Shown: piece after piece, positions 15,935 through 23,461 of the stretch | How the letters are laid out: the number at the start of each line of letters is the position of its first letter | Position numbering within the stretch: position 1 is the first letter of the stretch | Assembly (NCBI GenBank): GCA_944388615.1 | Contig: CALXJL010000007.1 | Location: 1 to 23,656 of the forward strand | Origin: an uncultured Clostridia bacterium | GTDB lineage: Bacteria > Bacillota > Clostridia > TANB77 > CAG-508 | Direction of reading: 5' to 3' | Length of the DNA stretch: 23,656 nucleotides | Notes under the pieces: model-generated | Database searches by the model: none | What the model was told of the DNA's origin: nothing | Seen by the model: the letters and a program-made list of their open reading frames with translations, nothing else | Made by a program: the position numbers and the translations under genes

Positions 15935-17098
15935 ATGGAAATTTCAAAAAAGATAAAAAGTATAAAAGGTTCATTAACTACGGAATTGTTCGAAAAAGTT
16001 GTAGAATTAAAAGCTAGGGGGGAAAATGTTATTTCTTTTACAGCTGGAGACCTTTATTGTGATATTAGTGACAATATAAAAAAATCAGCTATAAAGGCTT
16101 TAAATAATGGGACTAACCATTATACTAATACAGTTGGAATTAAAGATTTAAGAAAGGCAATTTCTGAAAGAATATATAGAAAAGATAATATCGAAGTTGA
16201 CATTAAAAATATTGTAGTATGTAATGGTGCGAAACAATGTATCAGTAATTTATTAAATGTTATTTTAAATATTGGAGATGAAATCATTATATTTAACCCA
16301 TCATGGAGAGCATATTCTGAGATAACTAAGCTCGCTGGAGGAGTACCAGTGATTATAGACTTATATGAAGAAGATAAATATAAGATAGACTTAGAGTTAT
16401 TAAAAAGTAAGATAACAAGTAAAACTAAAGCTATATTAATAAATAATCCCAATAATCCTACAGGGAAAATAATTGATGAGGAAACACTAACTAAATTAGT
16501 GGAGATAACAGTTGATAAAGAGATTTTGCTGATTTCAGATGAAGTTTATAGAGAAATAGTATTTACAAAGAATAGATTCAAGTCCCTTAATTCGCTAATA
16601 ACTAGAGAAAATAGAAATAATATTGTGGTAATAGACAGTGTTTCAAAATCAAATGCGTTGACTGGATGGAGAGTAGGTTATATGAATGTACCTGAATATC
16701 TGGTAAGATATTTAAAACTTTTTCAATCTTATACAACATCAAATGTGAATTCTTTAGCTCAAGTAGTAACTATTGACGCTGTTCTAAATGACGAAGATTT
16801 TATTGAACAATTGAGAAATGATTTAAAGGGAAATAGGGATTTAACATATGATTATTTGAAAGATATTAGTAAAATGAAACTTGATCAAAAACCGGATGCA
16901 ACATTTTATATATGGGCTAATATTAAAAAAATTGAAAAAAATTCTATACTATTTTGTGAAAAAGTTTTAGAGAACGCACATGTTGCGTTAGTTCCTGGTA
17001 TAGAATTTGGAAGAGAAGGATATGTTAGAATATCATTTGCTAATTCTGTTAATGATATTTGTCAAGGAATGGAAAACTTAAAAAAATATTTATTATAA
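15935..17098 (+). CDS. PLP-dependent class I/II aminotransferase
   Basis: A 387-residue fold-type I aminotransferase of the aspartate/aromatic aminotransferase superfamily. Visible signatures are N-P-N-N-P-T-G (about 171-177), S-D-E-V-Y with the PLP-pyridine aspartate (about 202), and S-V-S-K-S-N-A-L-T-G-W-R-V-G with the Schiff-base lysine (about 238). A C-terminal V-R-I-S-F supplies the substrate carboxylate arginine. ATG 15935 fits the usual N-terminus; ATG 15899 would overlap the upstream gene by 29 bases, and neither has a strong ribosome site, so coupling to the radical SAM gene is likely. Donor and acceptor cannot be told from sequence. The context suggests it acts in the same pathway as the neighbours. 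Confidence 0.88.
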   Translation: MEISKKIKSIKGSLTTELFEKVVELKARGENVISFTAGDLYCDISDNIKKSAIKALNNGTNHYTNTVGIKDLRKAISERIYRKDNIEVDIKNIVVCNGAKQCISNLLNVILNIGDEIIIFNPSWRAYSEITKLAGGVPVIIDLYEEDKYKIDLELLKSKITSKTKAILINNPNNPTGKIIDEETLTKLVEITVDKEILLISDEVYREIVFTKNRFKSLNSLITRENRNNIVVIDSVSKSNALTGWRVGYMNVPEYLVRYLKLFQSYTTSNVNSLAQVVTIDAVLNDEDFIEQLRNDLKGNRDLTYDYLKDISKMKLDQKPDATFYIWANIKKIEKNSILFCEKVLENAHVALVPGIEFGREGYVRISFANSVNDICQGMENLKKYLL

Positions 17099-17114
17099 GT
17101 TAGGAGGATTTTAA

Positions 17115-18416
17115 ATGAAGAAGAAACATATAATTGTATTATATTCACACAATCCAAGTAGATTAGAGCACTTGAGAAAATTGAAAAAATTAAGAGATAA
17201 ATATATAATAACTTTAGTTTTAGATGAAAATACAGATACAGAGTCTCAAAAAGATTATGTTGATAACATATTGAAAGTGCCTATGAAAAAGGTATATGAA
17301 AACATTGATGAAATAGTAAAGAAAATAAAAAAGATAGGAGTGCCAGATGGAATAATCAACGTTTCTGAAATGTGTGTACCATTACACAGTTTACTTTGTG
17401 AAAAATTCGATTTATTAGGTCCAGATGATAACATAGTAAGGATCGGAAGAAATAAGTATGAAATGAGAAAGTTCTGTAAAGATTTAAATATTCCTGTTCC
17501 TAAATTTGAACTATTAAATGGAGATTTGGATTCTAAATGTAATAACTTAAAATTTCCTGTTGTGGTTAAACCAACAATAGGAGGAGGCTCGACTTTAGTA
17601 AAAAGGTTTGAAAATAAAAAAGATTTATTAGAAGGTATTGATGATTTAGTTAAAATCGCAAATGAAAGGTATCAAAATGATGCTCTATATTTAAAATATG
17701 CAGATGAAAAAGGAAGTATTCCTTTTATAGCGGAAGAGATTATCGGTGGAGACATGATGTTTCAAACTAATTTCCCTTTTAAAATTGGAGAAATAAGTGT
17801 AGAAAGCATCTATTATGAAGGAGAAACTACAGTATTAGCAATACACGACAAGCCTATACCAGCTAATGGGCCTTATTTTGAAGAGTATATTTGGTCTACT
17901 CCAACAAGAATACCTCAAAAACTACAAGAAAAAGCTAAAGAATATGTTTCTAGAATTCACGAAAATTTAGGTCAAGGTTGTTATGTTTTACATACAGAAT
18001 TTAGAACTTTTAGAGATGATTTGATATTGTTGGAATTTGGTGCTAGATTAGGAGGAGGACCGATTTATAAATCATTACTTCATTCTACTGGAAATGATTA
18101 TCTAGAAATTTTAATAAACTTATCAATGAGAATAAAACCTAAAGTTAATAAAGATACTAATATAAATACAATAACACATTGTTTATGGGCTGATAAAGAA
18201 GGAATAATTCAAAAAATAGTAGGTGAACCTAAGGCAGTTTGGGATGCATATTATTGTGAACATCAAATATATGATGATGTTGATGAGTTGGCTGTAAGAG
18301 CTCCGAAAAGTTGCAGATCGAATGGTCATATAGTATATAAGGGAAATGATATAAGTTTTGATGAATTAGAAAAAAGAGTCATGAAAGGATTAAAAAATTT
18401 CAGAGTTATTACTTGA
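17115..18416 (+). CDS. ATP-grasp carboxylate-amine ligase
   Basis: A 433-residue ATP-grasp protein that would activate a carboxylate as an acyl phosphate and join it to an amine. The N-terminal domain opens with I-I-V-L-Y-S-H-N-P. The ATP-binding part has F-P-V-V-V-K-P-T-I-G-G-G-S (about 150-162) and A-E-E-I-I-G-G-D, and the Mg site is in L-L-E-F-G-A-R-L-G-G-G-P, as in the L-amino-acid ligase/carnosine-synthase-like branch. Those enzymes make dipeptides or amino-acid amides, which is the best guess here. TAGGAGG precedes it, 16 bases after the aminotransferase. A hairpin after the gene closes the operon. Confidence 0.85.
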   Translation: MKKKHIIVLYSHNPSRLEHLRKLKKLRDKYIITLVLDENTDTESQKDYVDNILKVPMKKVYENIDEIVKKIKKIGVPDGIINVSEMCVPLHSLLCEKFDLLGPDDNIVRIGRNKYEMRKFCKDLNIPVPKFELLNGDLDSKCNNLKFPVVVKPTIGGGSTLVKRFENKKDLLEGIDDLVKIANERYQNDALYLKYADEKGSIPFIAEEIIGGDMMFQTNFPFKIGEISVESIYYEGETTVLAIHDKPIPANGPYFEEYIWSTPTRIPQKLQEKAKEYVSRIHENLGQGCYVLHTEFRTFRDDLILLEFGARLGGGPIYKSLLHSTGNDYLEILINLSMRIKPKVNKDTNINTITHCLWADKEGIIQKIVGEPKAVWDAYYCEHQIYDDVDELAVRAPKSCRSNGHIVYKGNDISFDELEKRVMKGLKNFRVIT

Positions 18417-18460
18417 AATTAAAAAGTTATACTATTATAATTACAATCAGGGCTAGTTAA

Positions 18461-18496
18461 TTGAGAATTGAGCAACCGTAGTTGCCCAATTCTCAA
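18461..18496 (+). terminator. Terminator of the metK-to-ligase operon
   Basis: A 16-bp stem with one mismatch: 18461-18476 against 18481-18496, with a CGTA loop. The T tract is short, but position and stability support termination. Confidence 0.75.
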
Positions 18497-18550
18497 TTTG
18501 TTAAGCAAAATATTTTTTTATAATTTATCAATGGGTGAGAAAAATGAATT

Positions 18551-18579
18551 TTGACTTTATTTTTTCTTTTTTTTATGAT
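18551..18579 (+). promoter_or_regulatory. Promoter of the ibrA-like module
   Basis: TTGACT (18551-18556) and TATGAT (18574-18579) with a 17-base, T-rich spacer, placed between the preceding terminator and the first gene of the module. Confidence 0.7.
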
Positions 18580-18633
18580 ACTATATGGTGAAAATATCCA
18601 AAATGTAAAATTTTGTCAAAAAAGGAAGTAACA

Positions 18634-19921
18634 ATGCCAAAGAAATATGAAGAAAAAAATGTTTTAGAGGCAGCTATTGAAAGATTAGAAATAATATTTA
18701 GTAATTTTGAAAATATTTATTTTAGTGTTAGTGGTGGTAAAGATAGCTCAGTAATGGTACAACTAGCAAATATGGTAGCAAAGAAAATGAATAAGAAATT
18801 TGATGTGATATATATAGATTTAGAAGCTCAATATAAGAAAACAATAGAACATGTACAAGAATTAAAAAAATTACCTCAAATACGTGATTTTTCATATAGC
18901 ACTTCCAATGGCACTAAGGAATGCTGTGTCGGTTTTACAACCTAAATGGATTTGTTGGGAAGAAGAATCAAAATCATTATGGGTTCGAGATTTACCCAAA
19001 GATAGTATTAATATTCATAATAATCCATTTCCATGGTTCAAAGTAGGAGAAGAATTTGAAGAATTTATAGTACAGTTTGCTGGATGGTATCAAGAAAAAT
19101 ATGATGGAACTGTCGCATGTGGAATAGGTATAAGGACTGACGAAAGCTTAAATCGTTTTAGGACAATTGCTTTTCAAGATAAAAAGGTTATGTTTAACAA
19201 TTACCATTGGACCACTAAAATAAAATCAGGAGAAAAATATTTACAAGTATATAATTTTTCTCCAATATATGATTGGAGAACTGAAGATATTTGGGGAGCT
19301 GTTAGTAAATTAAATCTTAAGTTTAATGAAATATATGAATTAATGTATAAAAATGGCCTTAGTATTTATGAACAAAGACTTTGTCAACCATATGGTGATG
19401 ACCAAAAAAATGGTTTGGATCAGTTCAGAGCTTTGGAATATGATACATGGACTAAAGTATTAAATAGGGTAAATGGGGTTAATTTTGGTAATATTTACTG
19501 TAAAACAACCGCTTTAGGAAATATTAAATCTAGTAAACCTAAATTTATGACTTGGCAAGAATATACAGTTTATTTGTTAGAAAGTATAGGAATATACAAT
19601 AAAGATTTAATGCTTAGATATTATAGGAAAATTAAAAAGTTTATGATTTGGCATCGAAATAAATATAATATAGATGAAAAAGATATTCCAGAAACTGCTG
19701 ATCTGAAATTGGAAAATCAGAAAAAAGTTATATCTTGGAGGAGAATTGCAAGGGCAATAGAAAAAAACGATTTTTATCTAAAAAGATTATCATTTGCTCG
19801 AACTAAAAATGATGATAATGAGCTTAGGAGATTAATACATAAATGGGATAATCTATTGAATGTAAATACAATAACTGATGATAAAGATTTGCAAAAAATA
19901 ATAAAAGAAGAAATGCCGTAG
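18634..19921 (+). CDS. IbrA-like PAPS-reductase-family protein (DUF3440 type), frameshifted
   Basis: A PP-loop protein of the phosphoadenosine-phosphosulfate reductase family. The ATP loop is S-V-S-G-G-K-D-S-S (about residues 29-37). The first frame leaves homology near 18866-18890 and ends at TAA 18943-18945; the +1 frame continues with L-P-M-A-L-R-N-A-V-S-V-L-Q-P-K-W-I-C-W and runs to TAG 19919-19921. One base is in excess. The likely site is the A7 run (18864-18870) or the T5 run near 18890; no CGG is involved. The repaired protein has 428 residues, normal for IbrA-like proteins. ATG 18634 is chosen for the AAGGAAG before it. It lies with a ParB-like gene, as in IbrA/IbrB pairs. Sulfur-transfer or AMP-ligation chemistry on an unknown target is inferred. 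Confidence 0.82.
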
Positions 19922-19950
19922 AAAATATGATGAAAAGAGATGTGGTATAA

Positions 19951-20373
19951 ATGGAGAAAGAAAAAATATTAAAATTAACAAATAAATCTAAGGATTTTTA
20001 TCAATATATGGGAAAATTTTTTGGATCAAGGGTAGTTCAAAATATTATAAATGACAGAATTTATGATGATACAGGAAAAACGTGGTATTTATATCTGACT
20101 AACGAAAAGGTTGTGGCATTTGTTTCAATGGTTGGTGGGGTAATAAAAAATATTTATGCAGTAAAAGATGAATATCTAATAAAATTGCTTGAAAATTTGA
20201 AAAATGAAGTAATGATAGAACCTAGTATTGTTCCTGTTATATATGAGGAAATATATACGAAATGTGGTTTTACTATTACTAGTAGAGGATTAAAAAATTT
20301 TATAACAATCAGTATAGAAAATAATGAATTAATAAATCAAGATAAACTAGAAGTAGAAGGAAGTATGGTATAA
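19951..20373 (+). CDS. GNAT-like protein in the ibrA/ibrB module
   Basis: A 140-residue protein with a weak N-acetyltransferase (GNAT) look: strands around T-W-Y-L-Y-L and K-V-V-A-F-V-S-M, an N-I-Y-A-V-K-D-E strand, and a late Y-E-E-I-Y-T-K-C-G-F, which resembles the usual Y-x-x-x-G-F end of GNAT domains. The acetyl-CoA P-loop (Q/R-x-x-G-x-G/A) is not visible, so it may not bind acetyl-CoA. It sits between the ibrA-like and ParB-like genes and its stop directly abuts the next start (TAAATG), which indicates cotranslation. The family call is tentative. Confidence 0.6.
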   Translation: MEKEKILKLTNKSKDFYQYMGKFFGSRVVQNIINDRIYDDTGKTWYLYLTNEKVVAFVSMVGGVIKNIYAVKDEYLIKLLENLKNEVMIEPSIVPVIYEEIYTKCGFTITSRGLKNFITISIENNELINQDKLEVEGSMV

Positions 20374-20922
20374 ATGAAAGAAATTGAATTTCCTGTATTA
20401 GGAGTGAAATTAGTAGATATTGATAAAGTTGTTGCAAATGATTACAATCCTAATAAAGTTGCACCACCAGAGATGGAGTTGTTAAAGCATTCAATTGAAG
20501 AGGATGGATATACACAACCAATAGTAACTTATTATGATAAAGAAAAAGATATTTACATAGTTGTTGATGGATTTCATAGATATAGATGTGCTAAAGAATA
20601 TTTTCATTTAAAACAGGTTCCAGTTGTTACTATAGATAAGAGTTTAGAAAATCGTATGGCGAGTACAATTAGACATAATAGAGCAAGGGGAACACATCAG
20701 ATAGTGGATATGTCATATATAGTAAGAGATCTGACTCAAAGGGGATGGACTGATAAAGAAATTTCAAAACATTTGGGAATGGAATTAGATGAAATAATTA
20801 GATTAAAACAAATAACAGGGTTAAAGGATTTGTTTGCAGATCATGTTTTTAGTAAATCATGGAATGAATTTGAAACTAAATTGTCATCAAGACATTATAA
20901 AAATGGAAAAGAGAGTATTTAA
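20374..20922 (+). CDS. IbrB-like ParB/Srx-fold protein
   Basis: A 182-residue ParB N-terminal-domain protein. The landmarks are N-D-Y-N-P-N-K-V-A-P-P-E, then D-G-Y-T-Q-P-I-V, V-V-D-G-F-H-R-Y-R-C-A-K-E-Y (the G-x-H-R-x-x-A motif of the phosphoryl-binding loop), and R-H-N-R-A-R-G-T-H, which is typical of IbrB-like proteins. A helix-turn-helix (D-K-E-I-S-K-H-L-G-M-E-L-D-E) follows. It is short compared with chromosomal ParB and lacks a partner ParA. With IbrA-like proteins such genes occur in mobile islands and phages; in E. coli the IbrA-IbrB pair affects expression of surface proteins. A nucleotide-dependent DNA-binding role is inferred. Confidence 0.85.
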   Translation: MKEIEFPVLGVKLVDIDKVVANDYNPNKVAPPEMELLKHSIEEDGYTQPIVTYYDKEKDIYIVVDGFHRYRCAKEYFHLKQVPVVTIDKSLENRMASTIRHNRARGTHQIVDMSYIVRDLTQRGWTDKEISKHLGMELDEIIRLKQITGLKDLFADHVFSKSWNEFETKLSSRHYKNGKESI

Positions 20923-20933
20923 ATAAAAGGTTT

Positions 20934-20973
20934 AAGGGAATTTATATAACTCAGAAGTTATATAAATTCCCTT
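20934..20973. terminator. Bidirectional terminator between convergent genes
   Basis: A perfect 18-bp inverted repeat (20934-20951 and 20956-20973) with a CAGA loop. It lies between the ParB-like gene and the 3' end of the lysozyme gene on the other strand and should serve both. Confidence 0.88.
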
Positions 20974-20980
20974 GATACTT

Positions 20981-22043
20981 TTATACAATATTGATTCTTA
21001 GAGTTTCACCAGCATAAATTAAATTTGGATTTTGAATATTATTTAATCTTACAATACTTTGGATTGAAACACCATATCTATTAGCAATAGATGTTAAAGT
21101 ATCTCCTCTTTTTATTGTATATATAATATGTTTTGTTTCATGGCGATCTTGTGTTATATAATCATATCCATTTGTAATATCGATTCTTAAAATTTGACCA
21201 GCATAAATTAAGTTTGGATTAGGAATAGAGTTTAACCCAGCAATTTCTTGAACAGTGGTATCATACCTTTGAGCAATTCCACTTAAAGTATCTCCTCTTT
21301 GTACTGTATAATCTATAATAATATTAGTTGTATTTTGAGGTGTTGTAATTGTTTCAGAAGAATTTAAAAATATTGCACTAGAAAATCTATCTCTATCTAC
21401 GTATCCAGATATTCCATTAATTGTACCTGTATCTGAAAATTGAAATCCTTCCCAAGAATTCCAATTGGTTGTGTTAACCGGTTCATTAACACCGTATTCT
21501 GCAATCCATAATGGGTATTGGTCAGCAAGTGATCTACTAAAAACATTGGTTGCATTATATGCATCACTATATATAACCATTTCTTTACCGAGTTAATTCT
21601 TCAACTTTTTGTAAAAAGGTTAGTGAAATTTCATTAATTTCTTCAACTGAAAGGTCTCCGAAAACTTCAAAATCCATAGCGAGTTTACAGTCTGGAGACG
21701 TGTCTGATATAACACTGCAAAAATATTGGGCCTCTGTAATGGCATCAGCTGTACTTCTAGCTGTTAAAAAATGATATAATCCAATGCTTAAGCCATTCGC
21801 TTTAGCATTTGTATAATTAGTTTTAAAGTATGGATCTGTAATATCACTTCCTTGACTTGCTTTAATGTATACTACATCAATGCCTGAATCTTTTACTCTG
21901 GCATAATCTATATATCCTTGCCAACCACTAACATCAATACCTTCGTAGGTGGACGGATTTGTAGGCCCCATTGCATATGTATATATTGGGAAAACAAGAA
22001 TTGTAAAAATTATACAGAGCATTTGAATAAATTTATTTTTCAT
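20981..22043 (-). CDS. Secreted GH25 lysozyme with two LysM repeats, interrupted at a CGG codon
   Basis: A peptidoglycan muramidase. An N-terminal signal peptide (about 24 residues, M-K-N-K-F then a hydrophobic core ending Y-T-Y-A) is followed by the GH25 domain: G-I-D-V-S-G-W-Q-G, V-Y-I-K-A-S-Q-G, G-L-Y-H-F and the catalytic L-A-M-D-F-E. After residue 151 (E-L-T) the zero frame meets CGG (21590-21588) and then TAA. Skipping the C gives E-L-T-G-K-E-M-V-I-Y-S-D, normal for GH25, and the frame continues with L-W-I-A-E-Y-G to the domain end near residue 224. Two LysM repeats follow (about 245-292 and 306-353), both with Y-T-x-x-R-G-D-T-L and N-P-N-L-I-Y-A-G. Total 353 residues. ATG at 22043 is chosen for the AAAGGAGG before it. 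Confidence 0.9.
21588..21590 (-). other. CGG codon at the lysozyme frame break (candidate +1 recoding site)
   Basis: On the minus strand the context is TTA ACT CGG TAA AGA. Dropping the C gives TTA ACT GGT AAA GAA ATG. The CGG is directly followed by an in-frame stop, a layout also seen at some known programmed +1 sites. Confidence 0.75.
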
Positions 22044-22149
22044 CAATATTCCTCCTTTAAAATATAATATGAGGTTCAAATGTTTTTGATACTGTTGTTT
22101 TTGCAAAAAATTATGCTAAATACCAAAAAGAAATAAATCATAAAATGTC

Positions 22150-22188
22150 AAAAGTCCTATTGACTTTTAAGAACGTTTGTTTTATTAT
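22150..22188 (+). promoter_or_regulatory. Promoter with overlapping dyad before the MazG-like/PemK-like module
   Basis: TTGACT (22160-22165) and TATTAT (22183-22188) are 17 bases apart. AAAAGTC (22150-22156) and GACTTTT (22162-22168) form a perfect 7-bp inverted repeat with a 5-base centre that covers the -35 box, a candidate operator for self-regulation of the module. Confidence 0.68.
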
Positions 22189-22218
22189 ATATATGTAATT
22201 AATTTGGAGATGATAAAG

Positions 22219-22593
22219 ATGAAATATATTTATAATAAATTAGTAAGAGATAAAATACCTGAAAATATTGATTCTATGAAAGGAAGAAAATGCAAATATA
22301 AAATACTAAATGATAAAGAGTATTTACAAGAGTTAGATAAAAAAATATTTGAGGAAGCTCATGAATTTGTAGAAGAACATTCTATTGAAGAATTAGCAGA
22401 TTTAATGGAAGTTATTTTTGCTATAATGAAAGATAGAAATATATCAATAGAAGATTTAGAAAATGCAAGACAAATTAAAAATAGTAAAAAGGGTTCGTTT
22501 AATGATAAAATTTATTTAATTGATGTTGAGCAAGAAGATATTGATGAAAGAGAAGAAAAGGAATTGAAGAAAGAATGGAGGAAAAATACTTAA
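22219..22593 (+). CDS. MazG-like nucleotide pyrophosphohydrolase, copy 2
   Basis: A 124-residue paralogue of the gene at 1470, colinear without gaps and very similar in sequence. It has the same opening Y-N-K-L-V-R-D-K-I-P and the metal-site helices E-E-A-H-E-F-V-E-E and E-E-L-A-D-L-M-E-V. GGAGATGA precedes ATG 22219, and the codons from here on match copy 1. Three bases after its stop begins a PemK/MazF-like gene; no MazE-type antitoxin gene is visible. It may be the partner of that toxin or a house-cleaning NTPase carried with it. In E. coli mazG lies behind mazEF, so a link between the two families has precedent, though the order here is reversed. Confidence 0.82.
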   Translation: MKYIYNKLVRDKIPENIDSMKGRKCKYKILNDKEYLQELDKKIFEEAHEFVEEHSIEELADLMEVIFAIMKDRNISIEDLENARQIKNSKKGSFNDKIYLIDVEQEDIDEREEKELKKEWRKNT

Positions 22594-22596
22594 AAG

Positions 22597-23091
22597 ATGT
22601 TAGATTATGTTATAAAAAACGTTACTAAATATATAAATAGAAAAAACTTTAAAAAGTTCTTTGATTGGTTTATATATAAGTTTGACTTAAATGATAAATC
22701 TGAACAATTTGAGAAAAACAGAAAAAATAATTTACATCCTATAAGACCAAGAAAAGATGAAATATATTTAATAGAATTTGGTCAAAATATAGGAAAAGAA
22801 TTGAGTAATACACATATGGGAATTATAATGCAAGATTCATATAAAAATAGTGTATCAAGTACAGTCGTTGTAATACCGATTTCTAGTTCTAATAGGTTAT
22901 GTGATACACACGAAAAGATTTTAGAAACAGATTTAGAAGAAGGAAAACTAAATAAATTACCATCTAAAGCAAAAGCAGAACAAATTTCTTGTATAGACAA
23001 ATCTCGTTTAATTTATAAAATAGGGAAAATGACACCTGAATTTATGGATAGGCTAGAAAAAAGGCTTTTAAAAAATCTTGACATTGATTAA
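22597..23091 (+). CDS. PemK/MazF-like ribonuclease toxin with N-terminal extension
   Basis: A 164-residue protein whose C-terminal two thirds (from about residue 50) match the MazF/PemK endoribonuclease fold: R-P-R-K-D-E-I-Y-L-I-E-F-G, then H-M-G-I-I-M-Q, the strand V-V-V-I-P-I-S-S, L-P-S-K-A-K-A-E-Q-I-S-C-I-D-K-S-R-L and K-I-G-K-M. MazF toxins cut mRNA at short motifs. The first 50 residues are a lysine/aromatic-rich helical extension (F-F-D-W-F-I-Y-K-F) not usual for MazF; it may contact a partner. No good ribosome site lies at the proper distance, so translation is probably coupled to the MazG-like gene three bases upstream. A strong promoter for a downstream RNA lies inside its last codons. 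Confidence 0.8.
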   Translation: MLDYVIKNVTKYINRKNFKKFFDWFIYKFDLNDKSEQFEKNRKNNLHPIRPRKDEIYLIEFGQNIGKELSNTHMGIIMQDSYKNSVSSTVVVIPISSSNRLCDTHEKILETDLEEGKLNKLPSKAKAEQISCIDKSRLIYKIGKMTPEFMDRLEKRLLKNLDID

Positions 23092-23105
23092 GTTTATGGT
23101 ATAAT
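23078..23105 (+). promoter_or_regulatory. Promoter of a candidate small RNA
   Basis: Perfect TTGACA (23078-23083) and TATAAT (23100-23105), 16 bases apart, overlapping the end of the PemK-like gene. No coding frame with a ribosome site follows before a terminator at 23171-23201. Confidence 0.8.
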
Positions 23106-23111
23106 TAAATT

Positions 23112-23202
23112 AATAAATATTTTCCACGGAAGGTGGAACTTACTTATATAGAAATATATAAGGTTGATTTAAGAGTAAAGATTCAAAACTTTACTCTTTT
23201 TG
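23112..23202 (+). ncRNA. Candidate structured small RNA, about 90 nt
   Basis: Downstream of a consensus promoter lie three perfect hairpins in a row: TTCCAC/GTGGAA with a GGAAG loop (23122-23138), CTTATATA/TATATAAG closed by a GAAA tetraloop (23143-23162), and a terminator AAGAGTAAAG/CTTTACTCTT with five T (23171-23201). There is no open frame with a ribosome site. The compact layout suggests a free small RNA and not an mRNA leader. It does not match a class I recognise. As it directly follows a toxin gene it could be an RNA partner of that toxin, but this is speculation. The 5' end is estimated from the promoter. Confidence 0.55.
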
Positions 23203-23253
23203 TATATATTAAGAAAAATTTAATATAATATATAATATAGATTAATCTAATTT

Positions 23254-23336
23254 GAGATTTTAGATCTCGCATATATATAAGTAACTTATATAGTTTTAGT
23301 TGAGGAGTATTTTTTTACAAGATACTTCTCTTTTTT
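23254..23336 (+). terminator. Hairpin series ending in an intrinsic terminator
   Basis: GAGAT/ATCTC (23254-23268), TATATAAG/CTTATATA (23274-23292) and GAGGAGTAT/ATACTTCTC (23302-23330, one wobble) followed by six T (23331-23336). No gene precedes it on this strand since the terminator at 23171-23201, so it may end a second non-coding transcript. The A/T-rich stretch before it has several -10-like strings but no clear promoter. Confidence 0.55.
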
Positions 23337-23363
23337 GCCCTTAAATTAAAAAAATTTAAGGGC
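23337..23363. repeat. Perfect 11-bp palindromic hairpin
   Basis: GCCCTTAAATT (23337-23347) and AATTTAAGGGC (23353-23363) are exact complements around an A5 loop, immediately after the T tract of the preceding terminator. The role could be an RNA element or a protein site. Confidence 0.6.
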
Positions 23364-23461
23364 AGGATAAGGAAAGCAGAGCATTCTCTGACAACATATA
23401 GAAAGACGAGATTTCTAATCATCTGCAAAAATTATTTTTATGCAGGTAAAATGCAGAGTGC

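Noticed and set aside
18881..18890. Explaining the ibrA-like frameshift by skipping the C of ATA-CGT-G
   Set aside because: The codon is CGT, which is used normally as arginine elsewhere (for example in the DtxR-like gene), and homopolymer runs offer simpler sites.
23128..23142. T-box-like string GGTGGAAC in the candidate small RNA
   Set aside because: It lies about 20-30 bases after the promoter with no room for stem I, and it forms one side of a local hairpin; no synthetase or amino-acid gene follows.
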